Assembly (NCBI GenBank): GCA_964558665.1
Contig: CAZLFA010000082.1
Coordinates: forward strand, 1-15,498
Source of the DNA: CAZLFA01 sp964558665
GTDB lineage: Bacteria; Desulfobacterota; Syntrophia; Syntrophales; PHBD01
Reading direction: 5' to 3'
Length of the DNA: 15,498 nucleotides
A program made the position numbers and the translations under genes. The notes under the pieces are model-generated. The model was not told where the DNA came from. It searched no databases and saw only the letters and a list, made by a program, of their open reading frames with translations. Shown in pieces: positions 7,589 to 14,490 of the stretch (within the stretch, counting starts at the first letter, position 1; every line of letters starts with the position of its first letter).

Positions 7589-10108
7589 ATGAAGCGCCTT
7601 TTCATCATGTTACTGGCCCTTTTTTGTTTAATGGCCGGGCCGGTATCTGCCGCCGATCCCAAGGTGGAATTGTACCTTAGAGCAAAACTTATCCTTGATG
7701 TAGAGGCATCAGAACACGGCGGTCCGCCCATTGTTACTTACGGCACAGTCGTGATGGCAACCTTTGTAAACGCCGTCGCAATTTCGCCCAGCGGGCGCTA
7801 TGCCGCCTCCGCCATGAGCGACAATACCATTATGGTATGGGATCTGACGCTCGCAAGGAATGTCAGTATTCTCAAGGGAGACACCAAACGCCCCGTCATG
7901 TCCGTGGCCTTTTCGCCGGACAGCAGCAGGCTTGTATCGGGAGGAGCCGACGGTGTAATAAAACTGTGGGATTTTATTGAGGGGCGTGAGCTCTGGTCTC
8001 TGACGACACACTCGGCATCCGCAAACACCGTGGCTTTTTCTCAGGACAACCGCTTTGTCATGTCCGGTCACGATAATCAGGAAGTAAGGGTCTATAATGC
8101 CGCCAATGGCAGTTCGGTCTTGACGTTTAAAACGGGATCAAGCAGCGGCAGCTCTCAGCAGCGTGTTACTCCTTATGCGTTTTCGAAGGATGGGAAATTA
8201 GTCCTTTCTGCGAACGAAGACAACATCGTTGTCCTCTGGTCTCTGACAACCGGCAAGGAAGTGAGAAAAATGTCCGACTCATACGGGCAGGTTTACACTA
8301 TTGACTTTTCTCCGGACGGCCGGACGGCTCTGATAGGAAGCGGAAGCTCTCTTTTTCTGACGGATGTTGCATCAGGAAACGAGATAAGAAAATTCAAGGG
8401 CCACAGCCGCCTTGTGCGGAGCGCCGTGTTCTCGCAGGACGGCGTATATGCGCTTTCGGGGAGTCATGACAAGACATTGAAAGTATGGGACGTTGCCACG
8501 GGCAGGGAGATCAGAACATTTGAAGGACACGAGGACGACATCAAATGTGTAGCCATCTCCCCTGACCGCCGTATCCTTTTGTCCGGCAGCATCGACATGA
8601 CGACAAGATTCTGGAACATCAAATCAAGCGAGGAGGTTGTCAGGGCGGTCAAACTGACCAAATATCTGCCCCCCATGTTTGTTCAGGCCGATCAGCCCTC
8701 AAAGGAGGACGATTTCAAGCAGCTTAACGATGCCTGGGTAATGCTGACACCGGACGGGTATTATAACGGATCACCCAATGCCCTCGGAAATATGAATGTC
8801 GTCAGGGGCATGCGATTTTACCGCATCAACCAGTTCTACGATGTCTTTTACCGTCCGGATATCATAATTGCCAGGCTTCGCGGTGAAGACACGAGGGACT
8901 GGATAACCACCACCATGGATGAAGCCATCAAGAGCCCGCCGCCTGATGTTGATATCGATTCCATATCGAAAAGCGATGATGAAAAGACCGTGGAGGTCAA
9001 ATACGTAGTAAAGGACAATGGAGGAGGAATAGGCGAGATAAGAATATTCTATAACGGCAAACTGGTTAAATCCGACGGCTATTACCGGGGCGTCAAAAAA
9101 ACGGTAACGGGTAAAGTCACACTTCAGGCAATGGATGGTGCGGCGATACGCAACGAACTGCGCGGAGTGGTGATTGTCGCCCGCGAGCAGAAAAAGCCCA
9201 GCATAATCGATGCGCCGCCCAAGGGCGACAAGGTAAAGGACAGCGTTAAACTGGATGCCATAGCCGGTGAAAACGAGGTGGGAATTGTTGCCTTCAACAG
9301 GGATAACACCGTTCAAAGCGCCATGAAAACAGAAACGTTCAAATCGTCTGTCAAAACGCCGGATCCGCATCTTTATGTTCTGGCTGTGGGCATAGACGAA
9401 TACAAGGCGGCGGATATCAATCTTAAATTTGCTGTGAAGGATGCAGACGGCTTTGCGCAGATGTTCAGGAATCAGTCGCTTACCCAGTTTAAACCGGAAA
9501 ACATTCATGTCACCATGTTGAAAAACAAGGAAGCGGGCAGAGATAATGTTCTCCAGACCATAAAGAAGCTGTCGGAGACTATAAAGCCAAACGACGTGTT
9601 CATACTTTTTACGGCCAGCCACGGTGTTCTGCAGTCGGGACTGTATTCCATCGTAACGCATGACTACGACGGCAACCTGAGTAGCGCAAGCATGATAAAC
9701 TCCAATGACCTCATGGAGACTTCAAAGAACATAAAGGCGCTTACGCAGATTTATATTCTCGATACCTGTCATGCCGGCGGCCTGGATAATTTCGTGAGCG
9801 GTTTGTATGACGCCCGCATGTCTGTACTGGCGCGAAACATGGGATTGCATATGTTTGCGTCGGCAAGCTCCACGCAGGAGGCCATGGACGGTTATAAAGG
9901 CAAAAACGGCATGTACACATACACGCTTCTCGAAGGGCTTAACAACAACAGAAACGCTGATGACAACAAGGACGGCAAGGTCAGCATCTACGAACTCGGA
10001 TCATTCTCCCGGAAGATGACCATGAAATATTCGAGCGAAACAGGACACAGCCAGACTCCTGTGATCAATAACTTCGGCAAGGATACATCGGTTTACATTA
10101 TCAGGTAG
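7589..10108 (+). CDS. Secreted WD40-repeat / caspase-like (C14) protease fusion
   Basis: This 839-residue protein has a Sec signal peptide (MKRLFIMLLALFCLMAGPVSAA), so it acts in the periplasm or outside the cell. Seven WD40 blades follow (about 45-350; examples IMVWDLTL, IKLWDFIEG, LKVWDVATG), enough for one closed propeller. A linker domain (LTPDGYYNGS... FYRPDIIIARLRGED) and an Ig-like beta region (about 450-590) come next. The C-terminal caspase-like domain (about 590-839) has HLYVLAVGIDEY, catalytic His678 in TASHGV and catalytic Cys727 in LDTCHAGG. An EF-hand-type loop (D791-E802, DDNKDGKVSIYE) suggests calcium dependence. The SD is TGGAGGAG 7577-7584. Substrate preference is likely Lys/Arg, as in metacaspases, but this is inferred from the family only. 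It ends 60 nt before a convergent gene. Confidence 0.9.
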   Translation: MKRLFIMLLALFCLMAGPVSAADPKVELYLRAKLILDVEASEHGGPPIVTYGTVVMATFVNAVAISPSGRYAASAMSDNTIMVWDLTLARNVSILKGDTKRPVMSVAFSPDSSRLVSGGADGVIKLWDFIEGRELWSLTTHSASANTVAFSQDNRFVMSGHDNQEVRVYNAANGSSVLTFKTGSSSGSSQQRVTPYAFSKDGKLVLSANEDNIVVLWSLTTGKEVRKMSDSYGQVYTIDFSPDGRTALIGSGSSLFLTDVASGNEIRKFKGHSRLVRSAVFSQDGVYALSGSHDKTLKVWDVATGREIRTFEGHEDDIKCVAISPDRRILLSGSIDMTTRFWNIKSSEEVVRAVKLTKYLPPMFVQADQPSKEDDFKQLNDAWVMLTPDGYYNGSPNALGNMNVVRGMRFYRINQFYDVFYRPDIIIARLRGEDTRDWITTTMDEAIKSPPPDVDIDSISKSDDEKTVEVKYVVKDNGGGIGEIRIFYNGKLVKSDGYYRGVKKTVTGKVTLQAMDGAAIRNELRGVVIVAREQKKPSIIDAPPKGDKVKDSVKLDAIAGENEVGIVAFNRDNTVQSAMKTETFKSSVKTPDPHLYVLAVGIDEYKAADINLKFAVKDADGFAQMFRNQSLTQFKPENIHVTMLKNKEAGRDNVLQTIKKLSETIKPNDVFILFTASHGVLQSGLYSIVTHDYDGNLSSASMINSNDLMETSKNIKALTQIYILDTCHAGGLDNFVSGLYDARMSVLARNMGLHMFASASSTQEAMDGYKGKNGMYTYTLLEGLNNNRNADDNKDGKVSIYELGSFSRKMTMKYSSETGHSQTPVINNFGKDTSVYIIR

Positions 10109-10139
10109 GCTTCAGTTTGATACAAAACGGAGAAACAGC

Positions 10140-10168
10140 CAGGGGGCTTTCGGAAACGGAAGCCCCTG
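10140..10168. terminator. Bidirectional terminator between convergent genes
   Basis: CAGGGGGCTT (10140-10149) pairs with AAGCCCCTG (10160-10168) with one bulged G. It is followed by TTATAAT on the plus strand and begins right after the stop of the minus-strand gene. It sits between two convergent genes and probably serves both. Confidence 0.65.
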
Positions 10169-10879
10169 TTATAATCTAAAAACACCTTCTATTATGTGAG
10201 ATGCTTTCGGCGTCAGGTGCCAGAGGAAATAGTCGTATCTTCCGCTGCCGGGGAAAAAGTCCTCTGTAAGATGATCCGTCCAATCGCCGCCGGGATCATC
10301 ACACATACTGCGGATCAGTTCCTCTCCCGCCATCTGCCGACTTGAGGACATTACGGCAGTTTTCCCCGCTCTGCATTTTCCCGAATAGCGGTCATGGTAG
10401 CTGCACCAGTTTCTGTCCTTAAGCGACGGCAGAAGATGGCCATGCAGATGGATGATTGTCTGCATCCTTTCCACTTCATCTTCAAGCAAAAAGGGAATCT
10501 GTCCCAGAAAATTTGAGAACAGCACAGCCGCACCGGGTTTTCTGTTTAAAAGATCCTGAAGCGAATGACCCGCGATATCACCGGACAAAAAGTAATCGTT
10601 TGTGTCCCAGATAATATTCTGTCTGAAGGAGGAAAAGCGCCTGAGAAATATAAGCCTGGCCAGCGGATCTGGATCTACGGCCAGAATGCTTTTGAATCTT
10701 CGCAGGAAATCCGGTGCAAGAAAATATCCTCCTCCCGCCCCGATGATAATCAGCTCCTTCTCCTGCGTTTTCCATTGATTCAGCCATGCGGCAATGGAAT
10801 CGCCGAACGGCTTCCATAACCTATGAAGGTAAAGCATAGCTCTTATGTGATATATGACGCCGCCCGCAGGACTGAACAT
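10169..10879 (-). CDS. Uncharacterised Rossmann-fold (SAM-methyltransferase-like) protein
   Basis: This protein has up to 236 residues. Its centre reads ELIIIGAGGGYFLAPDFL, then ILAVDPDPLARLIF, which is the glycine-rich loop and acidic strand-2 end of a Rossmann-like nucleotide or SAM-binding fold. Later come AAVLFSNFLGQIPFLL, an HLHGHLLPSL segment, and the C-terminal YDYFLWHLTPKASHIIEGVF. The first ATG (10879) lacks an SD and sits directly after an extended -10-like sequence (TGTGATAAT on the minus strand). The ATG at 10837 (MLYLHRLW) may be the true start, giving 222 residues. It is divergent from the ArsA-type gene across 130 nt and may share a control region with it. I do not recognise a characterised family; methyltransferase activity is only a fold-based guess. 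Confidence 0.75.
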   Translation of the reverse strand: MFSPAGGVIYHIRAMLYLHRLWKPFGDSIAAWLNQWKTQEKELIIIGAGGGYFLAPDFLRRFKSILAVDPDPLARLIFLRRFSSFRQNIIWDTNDYFLSGDIAGHSLQDLLNRKPGAAVLFSNFLGQIPFLLEDEVERMQTIIHLHGHLLPSLKDRNWCSYHDRYSGKCRAGKTAVMSSSRQMAGEELIRSMCDDPGGDWTDHLTEDFFPGSGRYDYFLWHLTPKASHIIEGVFRL

Positions 10880-11009
10880 ATACGCATATTATCACAATAC
10901 CGCTTTGTAATCATTATGTATTTACGGGAGGCATTTTTCCGCTTGTCCGTAGTCTTGCATTGTAGTATGGCTGATTCAACCGCAAAATATAAGAAGATCA
11001 ACAGACATT

Positions 11010-12185
11010 ATGAGAATAATTCTTTTTACCGGAAAGGGGGGGACCGGTAAGACCACCTGCGCTGCCGCTACAGCAATGAAGGCGGCGGAGGAGGGATGCC
11101 GCACTCTCGTCATATCAACCGACCCTGCACACAGCCTGGCCGACGCGCTCGATACAAAACTCGGTCCCGAGCCGCTTCTGATCAGGGAGAATCTCTACGC
11201 CCAGGAACTGGATATTTACTACTCCATGCGCAAGTACTGGGGCAATCTCAGCAAGATGCTTCACCAGGTATTTGCATGGCAGGGAATGGACAGGATGCTG
11301 GCTGAGGAATTGGCCGCCCTGCCGGGCATGGAAGAGGCGTCGGCCTTCCTCTGGATAGACAAGTATTACAGCGAGGGAGAGTACGATGCCCTCATTATCG
11401 ACAGTGCGCCGACCGGTGAAACGCTGACGCTGTTGACGCTCCCGCAGGTTACCAAGTGGTGGACATCCAGACTTTTCCCCTTCCCCAAGATAACAACCAG
11501 GGCATTCGGGTCATTTGTGCACGCCACAACCGGCATTCCCCTTGATGAAAGCTATCAGGAGCTGGACCAGCTCTTCACCAAACTGGAAAACCTCAATAAG
11601 ATTTTCAGCGATCCGGCAACCACCTCTGTGCGGGTTGTCGTCAATCCGGAAAAGATGGTTATCAGGGAGGCGAAGCGCGTTTACACGTATCTTCTGCTCT
11701 ACGGGTACAGCGTTGATTCTGTCATCATCAACCGCGTGCTGCCGGAACTTCCCGAGAACTCCTTTTTTGGCAGGTACCTTACGCATCAAAGGGACTATCT
11801 GGAAGACATCGAGGCATCATTCTTTCCCCTGCCGGTTCTGAAACTCCTGCATGCGGGGGAAGAGGTGTTCGGTCTGGAGTCCATGCAGCGTCTGGGAAAT
11901 CAGCTCTATCAGGATAAAAACCCTCTTGATGTGCTCTTTTCGGAGAAACCTTTCACCATAGAGGATGTCGGAGACGTCTACAGGCTGAAGATACGTCTGC
12001 CTTTTTTCGAGATGGATGATTTCCTGCTTCAGCAGTTCGGCGACGAGCTCGTCATTACCCTCGGCAATAAAAGAAGAAATCTCGTTCTGCCCAAATTTCT
12101 CGGCCATTATAAGATAAGAAATCATTTCTATGACAAACCCAATCTTGTCGTCCTGTTCTCTAAAAAAGACGACGGCGAGGAATAA
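11010..12185 (+). CDS. ArsA/Get3-family ATPase with Hsp20-like C-terminal domain
   Basis: This 391-residue P-loop ATPase of the ArsA/GET3 branch has a deviant Walker A, GKGGTGKTT (8-16, signature Lys9), switch I DPAHSLAD from Asp38, and switch II DSAPTGETL from Asp131. The last 75 residues (KIRLPFFEMDDFLLQQFGDELVITLGNKR region) form an alpha-crystallin-like beta domain, as in bacterial ArsA-Hsp20 fusions. It is a single ATPase unit, unlike the duplicated arsenite-pump ArsA. The only cysteines are Cys17 and Cys30, so the arsenite-binding Cys triad and the Get3 CxxC are both missing. An arsenic role is therefore unlikely; ATP-driven handling of hydrophobic client proteins is more plausible. The N-terminus fits the family, though the SD is weak. 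Four nt after its stop begins a palindromic repeat. Confidence 0.88.
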   Translation: MRIILFTGKGGTGKTTCAAATAMKAAEEGCRTLVISTDPAHSLADALDTKLGPEPLLIRENLYAQELDIYYSMRKYWGNLSKMLHQVFAWQGMDRMLAEELAALPGMEEASAFLWIDKYYSEGEYDALIIDSAPTGETLTLLTLPQVTKWWTSRLFPFPKITTRAFGSFVHATTGIPLDESYQELDQLFTKLENLNKIFSDPATTSVRVVVNPEKMVIREAKRVYTYLLLYGYSVDSVIINRVLPELPENSFFGRYLTHQRDYLEDIEASFFPLPVLKLLHAGEEVFGLESMQRLGNQLYQDKNPLDVLFSEKPFTIEDVGDVYRLKIRLPFFEMDDFLLQQFGDELVITLGNKRRNLVLPKFLGHYKIRNHFYDKPNLVVLFSKKDDGEE

Positions 12186-12188
12186 CAA

Positions 12189-12306
12189 CTTCGTAAAAAG
12201 TTCAACTGCTGTGTTGCTCTTCGTCCTTCGTCACTGCGGCCTACGACAAAAAGTAGGCCTCATTCCTCAGGCCTCGCGCGCCTTGTATTTGAAGCTTTTT
12301 ACGAAG
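12189..12306. repeat. Long palindromic repeat, copy 2 (after the ArsA-type gene)
   Basis: The outer arms are CTTCGTAAAAAGTTCAA (12189-12205) and TTGAAGCTTTTTACGAAG (12289-12306), complementary apart from one unpaired nucleotide. Inside are CTGCTGTGTTGC on the left, a central perfect stem GGCCTAC/GTAGGCC (12238-12244 with 12253-12259), and GCGCGCCTTG on the right. The left and right motifs match copy 1, while the arms and central stem differ in sequence but still pair. It begins 4 nt after the stop and may act as a transcription stop or mRNA 3' stabiliser. Confidence 0.8.
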
Positions 12307-12411
12307 CCGGTCGAATTGATAACTTCAGTTTAATCAAAATTTCCCTCAAAAAAACCTTGACCTGACTATCGCTTCATAGTGCACTGTTAAGGCAAACACT
12401 GGTATTGCTTT

Positions 12412-12532
12412 CCGGTTCTGAATCAGAGCGCTAGCTGCGTTGGCATCGTCGTCGGCTCCTCGACGTACTCTTCATGTACGACTGCGTCGCCTCCTTCTTG
12501 CCGCCTTGCTATCGTTTCTGATTGAGAACCGG
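12412..12532. repeat. Long palindromic repeat, copy 3 (upstream of the MerR gene)
   Basis: Arms CCGGTTCTGAATCAGA (12412-12427) and TCTGATTGAGAACCGG (12517-12532) pair at 15 of 16 positions. Inner pairing continues through TAGC (left) and GCTA (right). The core has GCTGCGTTG, a central CGTAC/GTACG stem (12464-12468 with 12476-12480), and CCGCCTTGC. It lies 106 nt after copy 2. Together the two copies fill most of the 416-nt gap 12186-12601, which otherwise shows no gene. The remaining 69 nt before the MerR start are AT-rich and should hold its promoter. Confidence 0.8.
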
Positions 12533-12601
12533 GATGATATTCGGGGAGAAATTTTTTGCATTTAGCCAGTTTACGATATTTTTCAGGATGAGGACGAAAA
12601 T

Positions 12602-13120
12602 ATGAATATTGGTGAGCTTGCCAAAAAATACGGGCTTTCGCGAAGTGCGCTTCTTTATTACGACTCCATCAATCTGCTGAAGCCGTCGGGAAGAAGCCGC
12701 TCTAATTACCGGCAGTATACACGGGAAGACCAGGACAGGCTGGAGAAGATTTGTCTTTACCGGCAGATGGGGCTTTCCATGCGGTCAGTCGCAAGGATAC
12801 TTGACTCTCCCGGGGGCCGCACCGGGGATATACTGGAAAAAAGGCTGCTGGAACTGGGCAGGGAGATCGTACGGCTGCGGGAACAGCAGCGGGTGATCAT
12901 CAGTATGCTTAATAATGAGTCGCTGCGCGAAAGGTTTCCTGTCATGGACAAGGCAGGCTGGATATCGCTTCTACGGGCAGCCGGGCTTGATGAGGAAGGA
13001 ATGGATAAATGGCACAGGGAATTTGAGAAGATGGCTCCTGCGTCGCACCAGGAATTTCTGGAGGGGCTGGGCATTCCGGAGGAGGAGATCGCCTTGATAC
13101 GGCAATCGTCGCGCGGCTGA
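12602..13120 (+). CDS. MerR-family transcriptional regulator
   Basis: This 172-residue regulator has an N-terminal winged helix-turn-helix typical of MerR: MNIGELAKKYGLSRSALLYYD, then GRSRSNYRQYTREDQDRLEKI and LYRQMGLSMRSVARIL (to about residue 68). A dimerising helix follows (about 72-102). The C-terminal module reads WISLLRAAGLDEEGMDKW and HQEFLEGLGIPEEEIALIR. The only cysteine is Cys51 in the DNA-binding part, so the three cysteines that bind Hg(II) in MerR itself are absent and the effector must be something else. An SD-like AGGATGAGGA precedes the ATG. The gene lies 69 nt upstream of the MerB-like gene, in the same direction, and is the obvious candidate to control it. Confidence 0.87.
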   Translation: MNIGELAKKYGLSRSALLYYDSINLLKPSGRSRSNYRQYTREDQDRLEKICLYRQMGLSMRSVARILDSPGGRTGDILEKRLLELGREIVRLREQQRVIISMLNNESLRERFPVMDKAGWISLLRAAGLDEEGMDKWHREFEKMAPASHQEFLEGLGIPEEEIALIRQSSRG

Positions 13121-13137
13121 CGGGCCGTTTCGGTTTC

Positions 13138-13168
13138 CTGATATACGGCACTGTGAAAGTGTTAAAAT
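13138..13168 (+). promoter_or_regulatory. Candidate MerR-type promoter with 19-bp spacer
   Basis: CTGATA (13138-13143, four of six) and TAAAAT (13163-13168, five of six) are separated by 19 nt, the long spacing on which MerR activators act. A short dyad CACT/AGTG (13149-13152 with 13158-13161) lies within the spacer. The predicted start is very close to the SD of the MerB-like gene (AAAGGAG, 13174-13180), giving an unusually short leader, so this is tentative. Confidence 0.3.
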
Positions 13169-13189
13169 TCATGAAAGGAGATTTGATCT

Positions 13190-13948
13190 ATGGGCAATAA
13201 AATTATGATGGGAATGTGGCGTTATCTGATCAATGTTCCGGATTTCATGTGGCGGCGGCAGATTCCCAGGGCGGAAAAGAAATTCAGTTCTCACCTTCAA
13301 TTCATGTCGGATGAGCACCGTCTGGTTCATCACTTTGCAGTACGTGAGCTTCCGTTTGCCGGCAAGCCGCTGTCTCCCGCTTATACGGCTGAGAAACTGG
13401 CATTGCCGCTGGAACGTGTGAAAGATATCCTGGATGATCTGGAACGTCATATGACCTTTCTTTTCCGTAATAGAGAGGGCGAGGTTGTCTGGGCTTATCC
13501 TGTGACTGTCGAAAAAACCCCGCACCGCATTACTTTTGACACAGGTGAAGAAATCTATGCGGCCTGAGCGGCGGACGCCTTCGCGACGCCCTTCGTGCAA
13601 GGGCGATTAAGAAAAAAGACATTGTCGGTGACGATCAACACGGAATGCGCCCACTGCGGGCAGCCCATGGAAATATTCATAAACAGCGATCTTGAGTACA
13701 GAGTTAAACAGGCTGGATGTGATCCCATCGTCTTTGTCCCGGAGGTGGATCTGATCAATCTTCAGGAGGAGAGCATTATCGATGCTTTCTGACGGCAAAG
13801 CATCTTCTTCTGGTCAGAAGAACATGCCAGAGAATACCGAAGAAAGAACCACAGGGTTCGCGGAGCATATTTCAATGCACTGCAGACGGTGATGTCAACG
13901 AAGATTATTCAGAGCATTCTCTTCGGGTTTAACCGGGATAATTTGTAG
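13190..13948 (+). CDS. Double-selenocysteine MerB-like organometal lyase (read through two UGA codons)
   Basis: Reading UGA at 13565-13567 and 13790-13792 as Sec gives one 252-residue protein ending at TAG 13946-13948, with an excellent SD (AAAGGAG 13174-13180). The N-terminal part is a MerB-like winged helix (GKPLSPAYTAEKLALPLERV). Next comes HRITFDTGEEIYAA-U126-AAD129AFATPFVQGRL, which aligns with the MerB stretch YAWC96ALD99TL...P...GR. Then SIIDAF-U201-RQSIFFWSEEHAREY aligns with QSFC159CHVHFF and the family's SEE-A-E tail. Thus U126, D129 and U201 fall on the catalytic Cys96, Asp99 and Cys159. The 51 residues after U201 match the MerB C-terminal length. The known MerB reaction is protonolysis of carbon-mercury bonds; the substrate here is unknown. 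From memory, unverified, MerB-like proteins named SaoL were proposed in a selenocysteine-assisted organometal metabolism. The alternative is a doubly interrupted pseudogene, which I consider unlikely. Confidence 0.85.
13587..13605 (+). promoter_or_regulatory. SECIS-like hairpin for the first UGA (Sec126)
   Basis: CGCCCTT (13587-13593) pairs perfectly with AAGGGCG (13599-13605) around the 5-nt loop CGTGC. The loop starts 26 nt after UGA 13565-13567 and has G in its second position. Both values fit the general bacterial SECIS pattern as I know it (a small loop, a G among the first two loop bases, and a UGA-to-loop distance of roughly 16-37 nt). The hairpin lies within the coding sequence, as bacterial SECIS elements do. 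Confidence 0.65.
13800..13827 (+). promoter_or_regulatory. SECIS-like hairpin for the second UGA (Sec201)
   Basis: TTCTTCT (13805-13811) pairs with AGAAGAA (13816-13822) around a GGTC loop (13812-13815). After a C/C mismatch the stem extends as GCAT (13800-13803) with ATGC (13824-13827), 11 pairs in all. The loop starts 19 nt after UGA 13790-13792. A GGUC apical loop at nearly this distance is what SelB recognises in E. coli fdhF, which makes this a strong SECIS candidate. Confidence 0.8.
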
Positions 13949-14014
13949 ATTTGCAGGAGTATCCATACAATGGACAGTATTGAGGCAAGTCTGAAAAAAA
14001 GGAGGAGTGGTTAC

Positions 14015-14485
14015 ATGAAATTTCAAGCGAAACAATTCATGAGAAGCGGTGTTATTCATGTCAGAGCGAAGGTTGAGGAAATATTCCCGCTTCTCTGTCC
14101 CAAGAGAGAAGAAGAGTGGATTCCGGGATGGGAGTGTGAAACAATCTGGTCAAAGAGCGGCTACAATGAAGAAGGCGCTGTCTTCAGAACAACCAAACCT
14201 TACGGCACGGAATTATACTGGATGACTCTTCAGTATGATATCGCCGGCAAAACCGTTGACTTTCTGATTACGGCTCCCCGCCTCTATATGTTTCGCTTTA
14301 CGATCAGGCTTCATGAGGACCGTAGCGGCCTGCTTAATATAAGTTTTACGCAGGTATTTACTTCGAATTCAGAAGAAGGCAACGTTCTCCTTAATCGTTA
14401 TCAGGGTGAGGATTATGATGCAAGATTGAAAAGCCTTGAAGGGTTTATGAACAGCTACCTTGAGGTTAATAGAAAAAAGAGCTAG
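14015..14485 (+). CDS. SRPBCC/START-like small-ligand-binding domain protein
   Basis: This 156-residue single-domain protein reads MKFQAKQFMRSGVIHVRAKVEEIFPLLCPKREEEWIPGWECETIW at the start. This is the beta-alpha-alpha opening of the SRPBCC/START (polyketide cyclase-like) fold, where V-A-x-x-V/I-F-PLL-P-EE-W-GW is typical. A long C-terminal helix (DARLKSLEGFMNSYLEV) closes the cavity. I prefer ATG 14015 because GGAGG (14001-14005) lies 9 nt before it. An in-frame ATG at 13970 with an SD-like GCAGGAGT would add 15 residues, so both are possible. It follows the MerB-like gene by 66 nt (21 nt from the earlier ATG) and is probably co-transcribed. It could hold a hydrophobic substrate or product of that lyase, but this is inference from position only. 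Confidence 0.82.
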   Translation: MKFQAKQFMRSGVIHVRAKVEEIFPLLCPKREEEWIPGWECETIWSKSGYNEEGAVFRTTKPYGTELYWMTLQYDIAGKTVDFLITAPRLYMFRFTIRLHEDRSGLLNISFTQVFTSNSEEGNVLLNRYQGEDYDARLKSLEGFMNSYLEVNRKKS

Positions 14486-14490
14486 CCTCC

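Noticed and set aside
11010..12185. Arsenite efflux ATPase ArsA
   Set aside because: Single ATPase unit, no metal-binding cysteine triad, no arsB/acr3/arsR nearby, and a fused Hsp20-like domain.
12189..12532. CRISPR array or tandem repeat from the adjacent palindromes
   Set aside because: There are only two elements, each an inverted repeat with different arms and no regular spacers; they are dispersed palindromes.
12602..13120. Classical mercury-responsive MerR
   Set aside because: Only one cysteine (Cys51, in the DNA-binding region); the three Hg-binding cysteines are absent and there are no merTPA genes.
13190..13792. Two separate short genes (13190-13567 and 13595-13792)
   Set aside because: They share one frame, the first ends and the second begins inside a continuous MerB-like alignment, the second has no SD, and the tail 13793-13948 continues the homology.
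13190..13948. MerB-like pseudogene with two nonsense mutations
   Set aside because: Both stops are UGA, both lie exactly at catalytic Cys columns, both have SECIS-like hairpins at the right distance, and the SD and remaining frame are intact.
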